From Bacteroidales bacterium UBA1628 (GTDB lineage Bacteria; Bacteroidota; Bacteroidia; Bacteroidales; UBA932), in NCBI GenBank assembly GCA_002321335.1, contig DCMG01000168.1:1-21306 (forward strand): DNA of 21,306 bases. The letters run 5' to 3'. The notes beneath the pieces are model-generated. The model made no database searches, was not told the origin of the DNA, and was given only the letters and a program-made list of their open reading frames with translations. Below are positions 1 to 7,742 of the stretch, one piece after another (the stretch's first letter is position 1; the number at the start of each line of letters is the position of its first letter). The position numbers were made by a program, and so were the translations under genes.

Positions 1-789
1 GGCACTCCGTGTACAACCTCTGCCGGAGACTCTCACGTCGCGGCCGACATCATCTGCTACATGAACGGCTACAATGACCCTCGCCGCGCCGCCTACTTCA
101 CGAAGGGCGAGTGGGATGGCTATGAATATGTCGGTATGAGGAGAGGCATCATCATTCCTGACCAGGGCAAGATCGGGCACAAGTTCTCCGGTTTCACACT
201 TCAGGTCAACGATCCTGTCTGCTGGATCAACGCCGCCGAGGTCGCCTTCCTTGAGGCCGAGGCCGTGGCTGTGTTCGGCTACGATATGGGTGGCTCAGCC
301 AAGGATTTCTACGAGAAGGGAATCGAGCTTTCGTTCGAGCAGTGGGGAGTCGACAACGCCTCCGCCTACATCGCCGACAACACCAGTGTCCCGGGAACCT
401 ACACGGATCCGTCAGGCTCCAACACCTATCCGGAGACGCTTTCCACGGTCACTATCGCTTGGGATGAGTCCGCTTCCACGGCCCGGAAGCAGGAGAGGAT
501 CATCACCCAGAAATGGATCGCGAACTGGCTGCTCGGCAACGAGGCCTGGTCTGACTGGAGAAGGACCGGTTATCCGGCACTAATCCCGGCCACCGACGCC
601 GGAAACAAGAGCAATGGTGTTGTGGATTCCCGCAAGGGCGCGAGAAGAATGCCTTACCCTACAAACGAGGCTGTGTCCAACACGGAGAACTATCAGACCG
701 CTGTCGGCACGCTTCTCGGGGGAGCGGACAATATGAGCACCCGTCTGTGGTTCGACTGCAATCCTGACAACCCGTACTACAAGAACTAA
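1..789 (+). CDS. SusD/RagB-like outer membrane lipoprotein, 3' end only
   Basis: The reading frame is open from base 1, so this is the C-terminal 262 residues or so of a longer gene; the first ATG in the window (61) is internal. SusD-like proteins sit on the cell surface as lids on a SusC TonB-dependent transporter and bind the glycan to be imported. The family signs are the 'GYNDPRR..YFT' stretch near the start of the visible part, the 'CWINAAEVAFLEAEA' helix, and a Trp/Arg-rich 'WLLGNEAWSDWRRTGYP' segment followed by 'RRMPYPTNE', all typical of the SusD-like_2 type. The N-terminus with the lipobox and the SusC partner lie upstream of the window. It is followed after 20 bp by a GH18-fold lipoprotein in the same operon. 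The family call is secure; the bound glycan is inferred from the neighbours. Confidence 0.88.
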   Translation, partial: GTPCTTSAGDSHVAADIICYMNGYNDPRRAAYFTKGEWDGYEYVGMRRGIIIPDQGKIGHKFSGFTLQVNDPVCWINAAEVAFLEAEAVAVFGYDMGGSAKDFYEKGIELSFEQWGVDNASAYIADNTSVPGTYTDPSGSNTYPETLSTVTIAWDESASTARKQERIITQKWIANWLLGNEAWSDWRRTGYPALIPATDAGNKSNGVVDSRKGARRMPYPTNEAVSNTENYQTAVGTLLGGADNMSTRLWFDCNPDNPYYKN

Positions 790-809
790 CTCTAATATAT
801 TCATTCGCA

Positions 810-1919
810 ATGATAAAGATAGATTTGAAGAGGACTGTTTCCGTGGTCGCCGCAGTGGCGCTTCTGGCATCTTGCTCCGACTGGACAGAGACGGAAAGCC
901 TCAAGATAAAATACCCGGACCTCAGGACTGACAACCCTGCTCTGTACGAGCGTTACACCCAGTCTTTGAAGGACTACCGTGGGAGCGATCACAAGGTCAT
1001 GATCGGCAAGTTCGACAACAAACCGACCGCTCCGGCAGGCCAGGCCGAGCATCTGAACGCACTCCCTGACAGCATTGACTATGTGATCCTTATGAATCCT
1101 GACAATCTCGGCGATGAGATTCAGAATGAGATGGCGGAGGTGCGCTCAGAGAAAGGGATGAAGGTCATGTACGAGATCAGTTATGCCGACATCATCTCCG
1201 ACTATAAGACTTATGTGGAGCGGTGGAACGCCGAGCATCCCGAGACCACACCTGCCGAAGGCGAGGAATCCGCTCCGACTGACCCTACCGACACTCTGGT
1301 GGCTCAGAATCCGTTCGTGATGGATGCCGTTGCCGCTCGGCTGGAATATTTCTCTGAATATGCCTACGATGGCCTTAACGTCTCATTCACCAGCATCAAT
1401 CCGCTGAGTGTCAGCGATGAGAACAAACCTGCCCTTCTTGAGAGTCAGGAAGCGTTCCTCGGCGGAATCCGTGAGTGGAGAAAGGCTAATCCGGAAGCCT
1501 CGTTCTTCTACGAAGGCACCCCTCAGTACCTCCTTGGCGAAGACGTATCCTTGATCGAAGGTACTGACTACATCATCATTCCGGCGGAATCACAGCAGAA
1601 TGTCTATGGTTTCTCATACCTTGTGAACCAGACGCTGAGATTCGGGAATATCCCTTCAGACAGGTTCGTCATCGGTGTTACCACAGTTTCATTGACGGAT
1701 CCAGGCGACACCAAAGGTACATTCATTGACAAAGATGACAATGGCGCACTGTTGACCGCCATCACAGGAGCGGCTTATTGGGCAATCCAAAAGACTTCTG
1801 AGTTCTCCAAGACCGGAATCTGCGTCTCCAATGTGCAGAATGACTACTATAACATCCAGTTCGTCTATCCGAATGTCCGCAAGGCCATTTCGATAATGAA
1901 CCCTTCACCGCTTAATTAA
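810..1919 (+). CDS. GH18-fold surface lipoprotein lacking catalytic acids (probable glycan-binding protein)
   Basis: This 369-residue protein starts with a lipoprotein signal ending 'LLASC' (Cys22) followed by 'SDWTETE', an acidic stretch expected to send it to the cell surface. The rest reads as a GH18-like TIM barrel: 'DYVILMNPDN' (about 90-99), 'GMKVMYEISYADI' (116-128), 'YAYDGLNVSF' (184-193) and 'VIGVTTVSL'. In active GH18 enzymes the motif is D-G-x-x-x-D-x-E. Here it is D187-G-L-N-V-S192-F-T194, so the Asp and the acid/base Glu are replaced by Ser and Thr. Hydrolysis is therefore unlikely, and I infer a surface glycan-binding role, as for GH18-like proteins in other Bacteroidota PULs. 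A low-complexity acidic/Thr/Pro insert (about 143-165) looks like a loop. Its stop codon overlaps the next start (TAATG at 1917-1921). Confidence 0.8.
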   Translation: MIKIDLKRTVSVVAAVALLASCSDWTETESLKIKYPDLRTDNPALYERYTQSLKDYRGSDHKVMIGKFDNKPTAPAGQAEHLNALPDSIDYVILMNPDNLGDEIQNEMAEVRSEKGMKVMYEISYADIISDYKTYVERWNAEHPETTPAEGEESAPTDPTDTLVAQNPFVMDAVAARLEYFSEYAYDGLNVSFTSINPLSVSDENKPALLESQEAFLGGIREWRKANPEASFFYEGTPQYLLGEDVSLIEGTDYIIIPAESQQNVYGFSYLVNQTLRFGNIPSDRFVIGVTTVSLTDPGDTKGTFIDKDDNGALLTAITGAAYWAIQKTSEFSKTGICVSNVQNDYYNIQFVYPNVRKAISIMNPSPLN

Positions 1920-3103
1920 TGATGACAATGAAAAATATTCTGAAATACGCCATCGTTCTTCTGGCCTCCGCGCTTGTTCTGTCAGGGTGTCAGACCGAGA
2001 GCGAGAAGATGGACGAGCACCATTTCGACAACAAACTCTATCTGAACGCCTCGGCTTCCACGGATGAGATTCTCGTGAAGCAGACCGGTTCCAAGGTTGA
2101 AGTGACAAGAAGCCTTACGATCGGCACCGCTCTTGAGGCTGAATGTGACATCACCGCCAAACTTGTGGCGGCTCCGGAACTTTTGGACACCTACAAGCAG
2201 GCGTACTATGACGAGACAGCGAACATCCTTCCTTCGGAGATGTGCGAGATCTCGGATCCGGTGATGAAAATCTCCAAAGGAGCCAATGTCTCGCCTGAAG
2301 TTTCGATCACATTCACGAATCTCGATCGGCTCGACCGTGAACTGGTGTACATTATGCCGGTGAAACTGGCTGACATTCAGGGAATAGATCCTCTGGATTC
2401 CAAAACGGTAGTTTACTATGTGTTCAAGGGGGCTGCTCTGATTAACGTGGTCGCCGACCTTACGGAGAACAGAGCGTACCCAGAATGGAAGGACGGAAAC
2501 GTCGTGAATGATATGACCAATTTCACACTTGAGTGTATGGTCAATTTCAACAAGTTCGGCCGTCAGATCTCCACGATAATGGGCATCGAGGGCAACTTCC
2601 TTCTCCGTGTCGGTGACGCCGGTGTTCCTGACAACCAGCTTCAGGTGGCTTGCTCGCGGAATCTTACCAGCAGCGATCTCCAGTTCGAGACAGGAAAATG
2701 GTACCATGTGGCTGTGACGTTCGCTTCTGGAAGAGTTACGGTTTATCTTAACGGTGTGGAAAAACTTGCGGGGAACAGTGGCATGTGGACAGTGAATTTT
2801 GGCGCCGCGCACAGTGACGAGTCTTCTGGCAAGCCCCGTTGCTTCTGGATAGGATATTCTTACAGTTCCGACCGCTATCTTGACGGTAAGATCTGCGAGG
2901 CCAGAATTTGGAACAGGGCTCTATCCGCCGAGGAAATCAACTCGGCTAATCACTTTTATTCGGTTGATCCTTCGTCCGAGGGGCTTGTCGCCTATTGGAA
3001 ATTCGATGATGGTGCTGGCAACAAGATCAAGGACTACTCGGTCAACGGGAATGATCTCACGGTGGACTCAAATCCGGATTGGACAAAAGTATCCCTCCCA
3101 TAA
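1919..3103 (+). CDS. DUF1735 and LamG-domain surface lipoprotein
   Basis: A 394-residue lipoprotein with lipobox 'LSGC' (Cys24) and acidic residues soon after ('QTESEKMDE'), consistent with surface display. Residues about 35-170 form a DUF1735 domain (also called BT_3987-like N-terminal), an all-beta module common in PUL lipoproteins. Residues about 185-385 form a LamG/concanavalin-like domain, recognised by 'GKWYHVAVTF' (259-268), 'VTVYLNGV' (273-280), 'LDGKICEARIWNRALSAEEI' (321-340) and 'GLVAYWKFDDGAG'. LamG modules of this type usually bind sugar or protein ligands; no catalytic residues are evident. Three in-frame ATGs (1919, 1922, 1928) compete as starts; 1919 overlaps the upstream stop, which suggests translational coupling. 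It probably captures the glycoprotein or glycan for the GH18 enzyme next to it. Confidence 0.82.
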   Translation: MMTMKNILKYAIVLLASALVLSGCQTESEKMDEHHFDNKLYLNASASTDEILVKQTGSKVEVTRSLTIGTALEAECDITAKLVAAPELLDTYKQAYYDETANILPSEMCEISDPVMKISKGANVSPEVSITFTNLDRLDRELVYIMPVKLADIQGIDPLDSKTVVYYVFKGAALINVVADLTENRAYPEWKDGNVVNDMTNFTLECMVNFNKFGRQISTIMGIEGNFLLRVGDAGVPDNQLQVACSRNLTSSDLQFETGKWYHVAVTFASGRVTVYLNGVEKLAGNSGMWTVNFGAAHSDESSGKPRCFWIGYSYSSDRYLDGKICEARIWNRALSAEEINSANHFYSVDPSSEGLVAYWKFDDGAGNKIKDYSVNGNDLTVDSNPDWTKVSLP

Positions 3104-3126
3104 CAACAGATCTAAAAGAAATCAAA

Positions 3127-4545
3127 ATGAAACAATATTTGAATATTCTGGCGCTTGCCGCCCTGTGTTCCGGCTCTGTTCTGACATCCTGTGCCGATGA
3201 CATTCAGATAGGCACTCTGGATGAATCCTTGTACGAGAATGTGGACAACCTCAAAGGGACTGTCCGTGACGGCTCGAACGGAAAGTCGGGCACGATTGTG
3301 GAACTTCGCAAGAAGGACTATTCGACCACTGTGGAGTTCAGTCTCCCGAGGACTCCGAAAAAGGGTGTCGATGTGACAATTTCCTTCGACGCGGACTATC
3401 TTGATGAATATAACGAGGCGCACGGCACTTCGTTCAAACTCTACCCGGCCGACAGGATTAAACTTCAGAACGAAGGAAAGATTGTGGTGGCTCCGGATGA
3501 GAAGACTTCATATTCATTGAACCTTGTGATTCCGGCGCTTGACACTGTGAATTTCGAGGCTGACCAGACATACCTTCTGCCTTTAAAGGCCGAGACAACG
3601 ACTGACGGCGTGTCGATCTCCGAGAGCGAGTCGCATTGCGTCTATCTTGTGAAGAACCTTGCCGGTGACGGTCTCGCCGAGAGAAAGCCTGGTGAGAAGG
3701 AGACGTTCTTCTATTTCGAGGTGAATGACACCAACCCACTGAACGCCCTTCAGTGGAGAATGGAAGACGGTCGCTATCTGGTGAACTATCTGGTTCTCTT
3801 CGCCGCCAACATCAACTACGACAGGGAGAAAGGTGAGGTCTACATCTATACTAACCCGCAGGTTTCGTACATCCTCGCTCACAATGAGGAGGTTCTCCAG
3901 CCTCTCCGTAAGCATGGCATCAAGGTCCTCCTCGGTCTTCTCGGCAACCACGATGAGTCTGGACTTGCCCAGCTCTCCGAAATCGGAGCGAGAGACTTCG
4001 CCCGGAAGATCGCGGCGATGTGCTACGCCTACAAACTGGACGGCGTGAACTTCGATGATGAGTACTCCGACCCGCCGTATTTGTCTAATCCATTGTTTGC
4101 AAGGCATTCCACAGAGGCAGGGTCGCGTTTGATGTTTGAGACTAAAAAGGCGATGCCAGACAAATATGTGACCACATTCCAGTATGGCTCTATGGGCGGT
4201 TCTGACTATGTGGACGGCATTCCTGCCGGCTCATGGCTTGATATTGCTGTGGCGAATTATGGCGGTAGCGGAAGCCCGAGAGAGGGGATGACTCTTGCCA
4301 ACTGCTCAGGTGAGTCAACAGAAATGGCTCGTGGAGGAGGCATTTCTGTGAGTGAAGCTAAATCTATCGCTGACAGCGAATATGGTTACTACATGGTGTT
4401 TGCCCCATGGGCAGCCAACAATCAAGGCAGCAAAAGCCATTTTTATTACCTAAGCAATCTTGCTGAAGGTCTGTACGGCAGCCGACTTGTCACGCCGGAG
4501 GTCTATTATCCCGCAACGCAGTCTCTTGAGACAAGACCATTTTAA
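3127..4545 (+). CDS. DUF1735-GH18 surface endoglycosidase, probable endo-beta-N-acetylglucosaminidase
   Basis: A 472-residue lipoprotein: signal peptide ending 'LTSC' (Cys22), acidic 'ADD' directly after, DUF1735 domain (about 45-178), then a GH18 barrel (about 193-455). The catalytic motif D305-G-V-N-F-D310-D-E312 keeps the Asp and Glu needed for substrate-assisted hydrolysis through the N-acetyl group; Asn308 takes the place of the middle Asp seen in chitinases. 'LLGNHD' (271-276), 'FQYGSMGG' (351-358) and 'WLDIAVANYGG' (370-380) fit other barrel strands. Known enzymes of this layout, such as the Bacteroides thetaiotaomicron BT_3987 type, cut the chitobiose core of N-glycans outside the cell, releasing the glycan for SusCD import. 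An upstream frame extension to 3079 is rejected because the ATG at 3127 starts a clean lipoprotein signal. It sits 23 bp after the LamG lipoprotein. Substrate is inferred, not shown. Confidence 0.85.
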   Translation: MKQYLNILALAALCSGSVLTSCADDIQIGTLDESLYENVDNLKGTVRDGSNGKSGTIVELRKKDYSTTVEFSLPRTPKKGVDVTISFDADYLDEYNEAHGTSFKLYPADRIKLQNEGKIVVAPDEKTSYSLNLVIPALDTVNFEADQTYLLPLKAETTTDGVSISESESHCVYLVKNLAGDGLAERKPGEKETFFYFEVNDTNPLNALQWRMEDGRYLVNYLVLFAANINYDREKGEVYIYTNPQVSYILAHNEEVLQPLRKHGIKVLLGLLGNHDESGLAQLSEIGARDFARKIAAMCYAYKLDGVNFDDEYSDPPYLSNPLFARHSTEAGSRLMFETKKAMPDKYVTTFQYGSMGGSDYVDGIPAGSWLDIAVANYGGSGSPREGMTLANCSGESTEMARGGGISVSEAKSIADSEYGYYMVFAPWAANNQGSKSHFYYLSNLAEGLYGSRLVTPEVYYPATQSLETRPF

Positions 4546-4560
4546 CTGATAATAGGATAA

Positions 4561-6096
4561 ATGATGAAAAAATACATATTGATTCTCGTTTCGGCTGCTC
4601 TTATTCTGTTCAGCTGTACGGATAAAAATGATAATATTGTCTTCGACAGCATCGCCACGTCATCCGACACACTTAAGTTCGGTTCTGACGGCGGAACAAT
4701 GGGCTTGAAAATCACCAGTTCCGGCGATTGGAGGCTTTCAGGTCTCTGTGATTGGGTGACTCCTTCCGCGACGGAAGGCAAGGATGGTGCGACAATCACT
4801 TTCACGGCTAAGCCAAGCAACAGCAAATCTGCTCAGGAGTCATTATTCAAGGTGTTTGTCGGTTCGGCGGTGAAGAAGATTGTTGTCATTTCCACACCTG
4901 CATACGTGATGGATCTCAAGTCCGAGGAAGAAGAGACTGTTGTCTGCAATGGCGGTTCTGCCAATGTCAAGCTTGTCACCAATGTCCCTGATCTTGAATT
5001 TGAATATTCAGGAGACGGTGCTGATTGGATTTCATTTTCGCAGAGATCCGATGCTTTCGGGATGACAAAACTTCAGTTCAATGTGAAAAAGTCCGATCTT
5101 TTCAAAAGCAGGGAGTCTGTCGTCACGATCAAAGGTGAAGGTAAGTCGGTAAATGTCAAGTTTGTACAGTGTCAGCGTGACACTATCATCGTTGAAGGAA
5201 ACAGGGCTGTGTATGACCTTGCTTCAAGGGATGTTGAGCTTAGGATGAGGACAAATATTGACTATGATGTTGATCTTGCAGCCTGGATGACCTATGTAGG
5301 AGAGACAGTCGGTGCTATAGGGGCTGACGGCCTTACTGAGAAGACGCTGAGGGTTCATCTGGATGAAGCAGCGGCAAGCCGCTTATTCGCTGTGAAGATT
5401 TCAAAAGGAAACACAGAATATGTCAGATATATAATCAAGCAGCAGACACCGAATCCGGTTCTTGTGAATATTCCTGATGCGGTGCTACGTATGAAACTTG
5501 CAGAACTCGGCTGGGTTCTTGGTGATGAGAGTAGTGATGAGTGTGAACTTATAGAGCAAGGACTTGTAGGAACATCTCTCAATATCTCAAGTTCAGGCAG
5601 TTTTGATACTATCAATATTCAGGATCTGACTGGCTTGGAGGCATTCCCTAGACTTGAGGAACTTACATTGGCCGGTTTGACGGCAACATCACTTGACCTC
5701 TCTTTGGTCAGAACTCTCAAAACATTGAAGGCTAATAGAGTCCATCATCTTGCCTGGCTTAAGGTTGGAGAAAATCTTAAGGATGTTGACTTTACGGGGG
5801 AGTATTATGATTATTTTGAGGTCACTCAACTTTCAATCGCTGGTCCTGGTGTTGAGACTATTAAAGCCAACAGTTCTTCGTACTATATTTCCATCGGTGA
5901 TGAGAAATTGGCAACCATCAATGTTACAGGATGTCCTGCGCTGAAGACTCTTCAAGCCAAGAGAGAATGCGATATGTTTGGGATGATCGACTGCTGTCTG
6001 AACACAATCTACGTCACCGCCACCCAAAAGGCCGCCATCGATGCCGAAACCCTCACCGTCGAGAAGTCCGACAAGACATCGATTGCGGTGAAGTGA
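4561..6096 (+). CDS. Lipoprotein with three BACON-like domains and a leucine-rich-like C-terminus
   Basis: A 511-residue lipoprotein: lipobox 'LFSC' (Cys19), acidic 'TDKNDN' after it. Three Ig-like BACON-type repeats follow, at about 28-113 ('LKFGSDGGTMGLKITSSGDW' and 'CDWVTPSA'), 114-206 ('CNGGSANVKLVTN' and 'ADWISFSQ') and 207-297 ('LASRDVELRMRTN' and 'AAWMTYVGE'). Each has the glycine turn, the alternating strand and the W-[VIM]-[TS] core. From about 298 to the end there is a leucine-rich-like region ('LTGLEAFPRLEELTLAGLTATSLDLS'). BACON domains are associated with PUL lipoproteins and often act as spacers or mucin/glycan binders. Being the last gene of the operon, 15 bp after the endoglycosidase, it may bind the protein part of the glycoprotein; that is inference. 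The centre is clearly AT-richer than the rest of the PUL, while the last 100 bp return to GC-rich. Confidence 0.75.
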   Translation: MMKKYILILVSAALILFSCTDKNDNIVFDSIATSSDTLKFGSDGGTMGLKITSSGDWRLSGLCDWVTPSATEGKDGATITFTAKPSNSKSAQESLFKVFVGSAVKKIVVISTPAYVMDLKSEEEETVVCNGGSANVKLVTNVPDLEFEYSGDGADWISFSQRSDAFGMTKLQFNVKKSDLFKSRESVVTIKGEGKSVNVKFVQCQRDTIIVEGNRAVYDLASRDVELRMRTNIDYDVDLAAWMTYVGETVGAIGADGLTEKTLRVHLDEAAASRLFAVKISKGNTEYVRYIIKQQTPNPVLVNIPDAVLRMKLAELGWVLGDESSDECELIEQGLVGTSLNISSSGSFDTINIQDLTGLEAFPRLEELTLAGLTATSLDLSLVRTLKTLKANRVHHLAWLKVGENLKDVDFTGEYYDYFEVTQLSIAGPGVETIKANSSSYYISIGDEKLATINVTGCPALKTLQAKRECDMFGMIDCCLNTIYVTATQKAAIDAETLTVEKSDKTSIAVK

Positions 6097-6102
6097 CGGA
6101 CT

Positions 6103-6172
6103 ATGCGTGGCGGCTTCCCAAGGCCGCCGTGCATCTCGCATCCCGGAGTTTGCCGTGGAGTCTAAACTCCGG
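6103..6172 (+). other. Two tandem hairpins after the PUL operon
   Basis: The first hairpin pairs GGCGGC (6109-6114) with GCCGCC (6123-6128) and can be closed by an outer stem of ATGCG (6103-6107) with CGCAT (6137-6141). The second has a perfect 9-bp stem, CCGGAGTTT (6143-6151) with AAACTCCGG (6164-6172), and a 12-base loop. Neither is followed by a T tract, so they are not terminators by themselves. They lie between the stop codon at 6096 and the intrinsic terminator at 6196 and would be part of the 3' untranslated RNA. Confidence 0.6.
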
Positions 6173-6195
6173 ACAATCAGTCGATAACATGCACG

Positions 6196-6231
6196 TCCTC
6201 CTGCCCGTTTCGGGTGGGAGGATGTTCTTTT
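6196..6231 (+). terminator. Intrinsic terminator of the PUL operon
   Basis: A 12-bp stem (6196-6207 with 6211-6222, two of the pairs G-T) and a 3-base loop TTT, followed by TGTTCTTTT. It lies 100 bp after the BACON-domain gene. On the opposite strand there is no T tract, so it should act only on + transcripts. The remaining stretch up to 6332 shows no gene; it has a T7-G5 run near 6282 and short AAGTG repeats. Confidence 0.85.
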
Positions 6232-6332
6232 AATATATTCATTAATAGCTCCTTGCCCTCCACGGCTTTGGAAACGCTGCTTTTTTTGGGGGCGGTCGTC
6301 CCAGCGGCTTAAGTGCGTGCTAAGTGCAACGC

Positions 6333-7211
6333 CTAAAGTGATTCGACCTCCTCTAGGGCAAGCCCGGTGCATGAGGCTATTGTTTCGGTGTCGATTCCTT
6401 TGGTTTTCATCGCCAGAGCGATCTTCCGTTTACTTTCCTGTAGTCCCTCTTCTCTTCCTTTCCGCAGCCCTTCCTGAACCCCTTCCCACCTTGCGTAGTT
6501 GATGGAGTTGATCCTGTCGCGTTCCGTCATCATATCCTTTTCGTATTGAATGGTTTCCTCTGGCGTGAAGTTGGCTCTTGCCGATGCCTCGAAATAGGTC
6601 TCATAGGCTCTGTTGCCCCTGGCCCAGTCTGGCATCGCATCCATCTCCTTTGACCCCGTCAGCAAAGATAACCAATAATCCGTCTCGTTGGTTATTTCTC
6701 TGGATGATTTTTTGAAAGCTGTCAGGTCGAAGAAGTGGAACTCGGGACTTGCCGGCAGCCGGTGACCGCTGGCCTCGTCAACAGTGTAGTAGTGAAGGTC
6801 GTACCTGTCGCTGATGCCCGTGACTGCCTCCGAGGCGAAGTTCAGGAAGGCGATCGCGTACGTCGAGTGTAGGTTGTACTCGTTCGAGCCGACTACGCCC
6901 TCCAGCTGGGCGATGACCTTGGCCGTGTAATAGACCATTCTCTCCAGGAATGTGACCTGTTTGGCGTTCTGCATCTCCACAATGAAGTTGTTGTCCATGT
7001 CATCGGTGGCGAGCACGTCTATAACGCACTTCTTGTCGTCCTTGTTCTCCGGGATGATCTCCGTGTTGAGGAATGAGACATCCACAATGTTGACATCCTT
7101 GATGATGCTGTTGAGCAGCCCGATGGTCGCGTCCTTGAACCTCTCGGTCCCGAAGATCCTCTTGAACGCGAAGTCGATTGTCGGATCCGCATAGATGTTC
7201 TTTGTCTTCAT
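6333..7211 (-). CDS. Rpn family PD-(D/E)XK nuclease / putative transposase
   Basis: A 292-residue protein that opens with the family's hallmark 'ADPTIDFAFKRIFG'. The nuclease core is visible as 'VIDVLATDD' followed by 'FIVEMQN'. In the numbering from this start, Asp65 and Glu79-x-Gln81 form the D...ExQ variant of the PD-(D/E)XK site. The C-terminus ends in a charged helical stretch ('GLRKGREEGLQESKRKIA') and a short 'IASCTGLALEEVESL' tail typical of the family. Rpn proteins are DNA endonucleases that raise RecA-independent recombination and are often annotated as transposases, although terminal inverted repeats are usually absent, as here. I prefer the ATG at 7211 over an in-frame TTG at 7238 because the latter falls inside the -7 promoter box. 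The gene stands alone, opposed to the PUL. Confidence 0.85.
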   Translation of the reverse strand: MKTKNIYADPTIDFAFKRIFGTERFKDATIGLLNSIIKDVNIVDVSFLNTEIIPENKDDKKCVIDVLATDDMDNNFIVEMQNAKQVTFLERMVYYTAKVIAQLEGVVGSNEYNLHSTYAIAFLNFASEAVTGISDRYDLHYYTVDEASGHRLPASPEFHFFDLTAFKKSSREITNETDYWLSLLTGSKEMDAMPDWARGNRAYETYFEASARANFTPEETIQYEKDMMTERDRINSINYARWEGVQEGLRKGREEGLQESKRKIALAMKTKGIDTETIASCTGLALEEVESL

Positions 7212-7235
7212 AGCAAATCTGGTTTTTAACTCCGA

Positions 7236-7265
7236 CAAAGCTACGGAGAACTATCTGTGGAACAA
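7236..7265 (-). promoter_or_regulatory. Bacteroidota-type promoter of the Rpn gene
   Basis: Read on the minus strand: TTG (7265-7263), exactly 19 bases, then TAGCTTTG (7243-7236), a full match to TAnnTTTG. Transcription would start near 7230, leaving a leader of about 20 bases before the ATG at 7211. Confidence 0.75.
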
Positions 7266-7477
7266 ATTATTCAACGGATAATGTGCGGAATCGCCAACTG
7301 AAGCCATTCTGTGGCAATATTCAAGGTGGTATTAGTATGGCAATTTCAGGAAAAACTCCGTCCATCCTGTCTGGCCTTTATACTATGCCATTGAACTCTA
7401 TGTTATTATATCTTACCATAGAAACATTATTACATCGTGATGCCTAACGGATTGTCTGTTAGTATATTCGCAAATCC

Positions 7478-7560
7478 TGCCAGTCAATTTTAGAGGGCGG
7501 AAATCCGCAATCGCTTGAAAACTAAGCTGTGACGTTCCACTTGTTGATATTAAGTTTGTT
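7478..7560. repeat. Diverged direct repeat, copy 1
   Basis: It aligns without gaps, base for base, to 7570-7652. Shared blocks are GCCAG, GAGG, AATCC, TTGAAAA, GTGACGTT and TTGA; I judge about three quarters of positions identical. This copy has a short perfect palindrome, GCGGA-AA-TCCGC (7497-7508). The 92-bp period is not a multiple of three, which argues against a coding origin. Confidence 0.7.
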
Positions 7561-7569
7561 ACAGATTGT

Positions 7570-7652
7570 CGCCAGCCAGATTTGGAGGTCGGGAATCCAC
7601 AATTGGTTGAAAATCAGATGGTGACGTTTCATTTATTGACATTCAACTGGTT
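7570..7652. repeat. Diverged direct repeat, copy 2
   Basis: Second copy of the unit at 7478-7560, separated from it by 9 bases. The palindrome of copy 1 is broken here (GTCGGGAATCCAC). The differences are mostly transitions, as expected for old, decaying repeats. Confidence 0.7.
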
Positions 7653-7670
7653 GCGTGGCGTTGCCGGTCA

Positions 7671-7690
7671 CTTCGACAGGCTCAGTGAAC
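7671..7690. repeat. CTTCGACA...CTCAG dispersed repeat, copy 1
   Basis: CTTCGACAGGCTCAGTGAAC. With the bases just upstream it makes an imperfect hairpin (TCACT with AGTGA). Sequences of this kind are scattered through intergenic DNA of many bacterial genomes. A second, shorter copy is at 10035-10049. Confidence 0.6.
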
Positions 7691-7742
7691 ATTGGTTTCA
7701 TAACCGTAACTCTGGCCTCCACAACTCTATAGGCCAAAAAGG

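Larger units (their letters stand above)
7266..7742. other. Gene-free AT-rich stretch with degenerate repeats
   Basis: No coding frame with family resemblance is visible on either strand. The stretch is AT-richer than its surroundings. It contains two diverged 83-bp direct repeats (7478-7560, 7570-7652), a CTTCGACA-type dispersed repeat (7671-7690), and the phrases TGGCAATATTCA and TGGCAATTTCA about 7313-7350. I see no tRNA, CRISPR or transposase remnant. Confidence 0.6.

Noticed and set aside
1982..2812. A 276-codon open frame antisense to the DUF1735-LamG gene
   Set aside because: The sense frame has clear domains and a lipoprotein signal; the antisense product has none and starts inside the sense gene.
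6333..7211. A complete transposable element around the Rpn gene
   Set aside because: I found no terminal inverted repeats or target duplications on either side; the 83-bp repeats are both on the same side.
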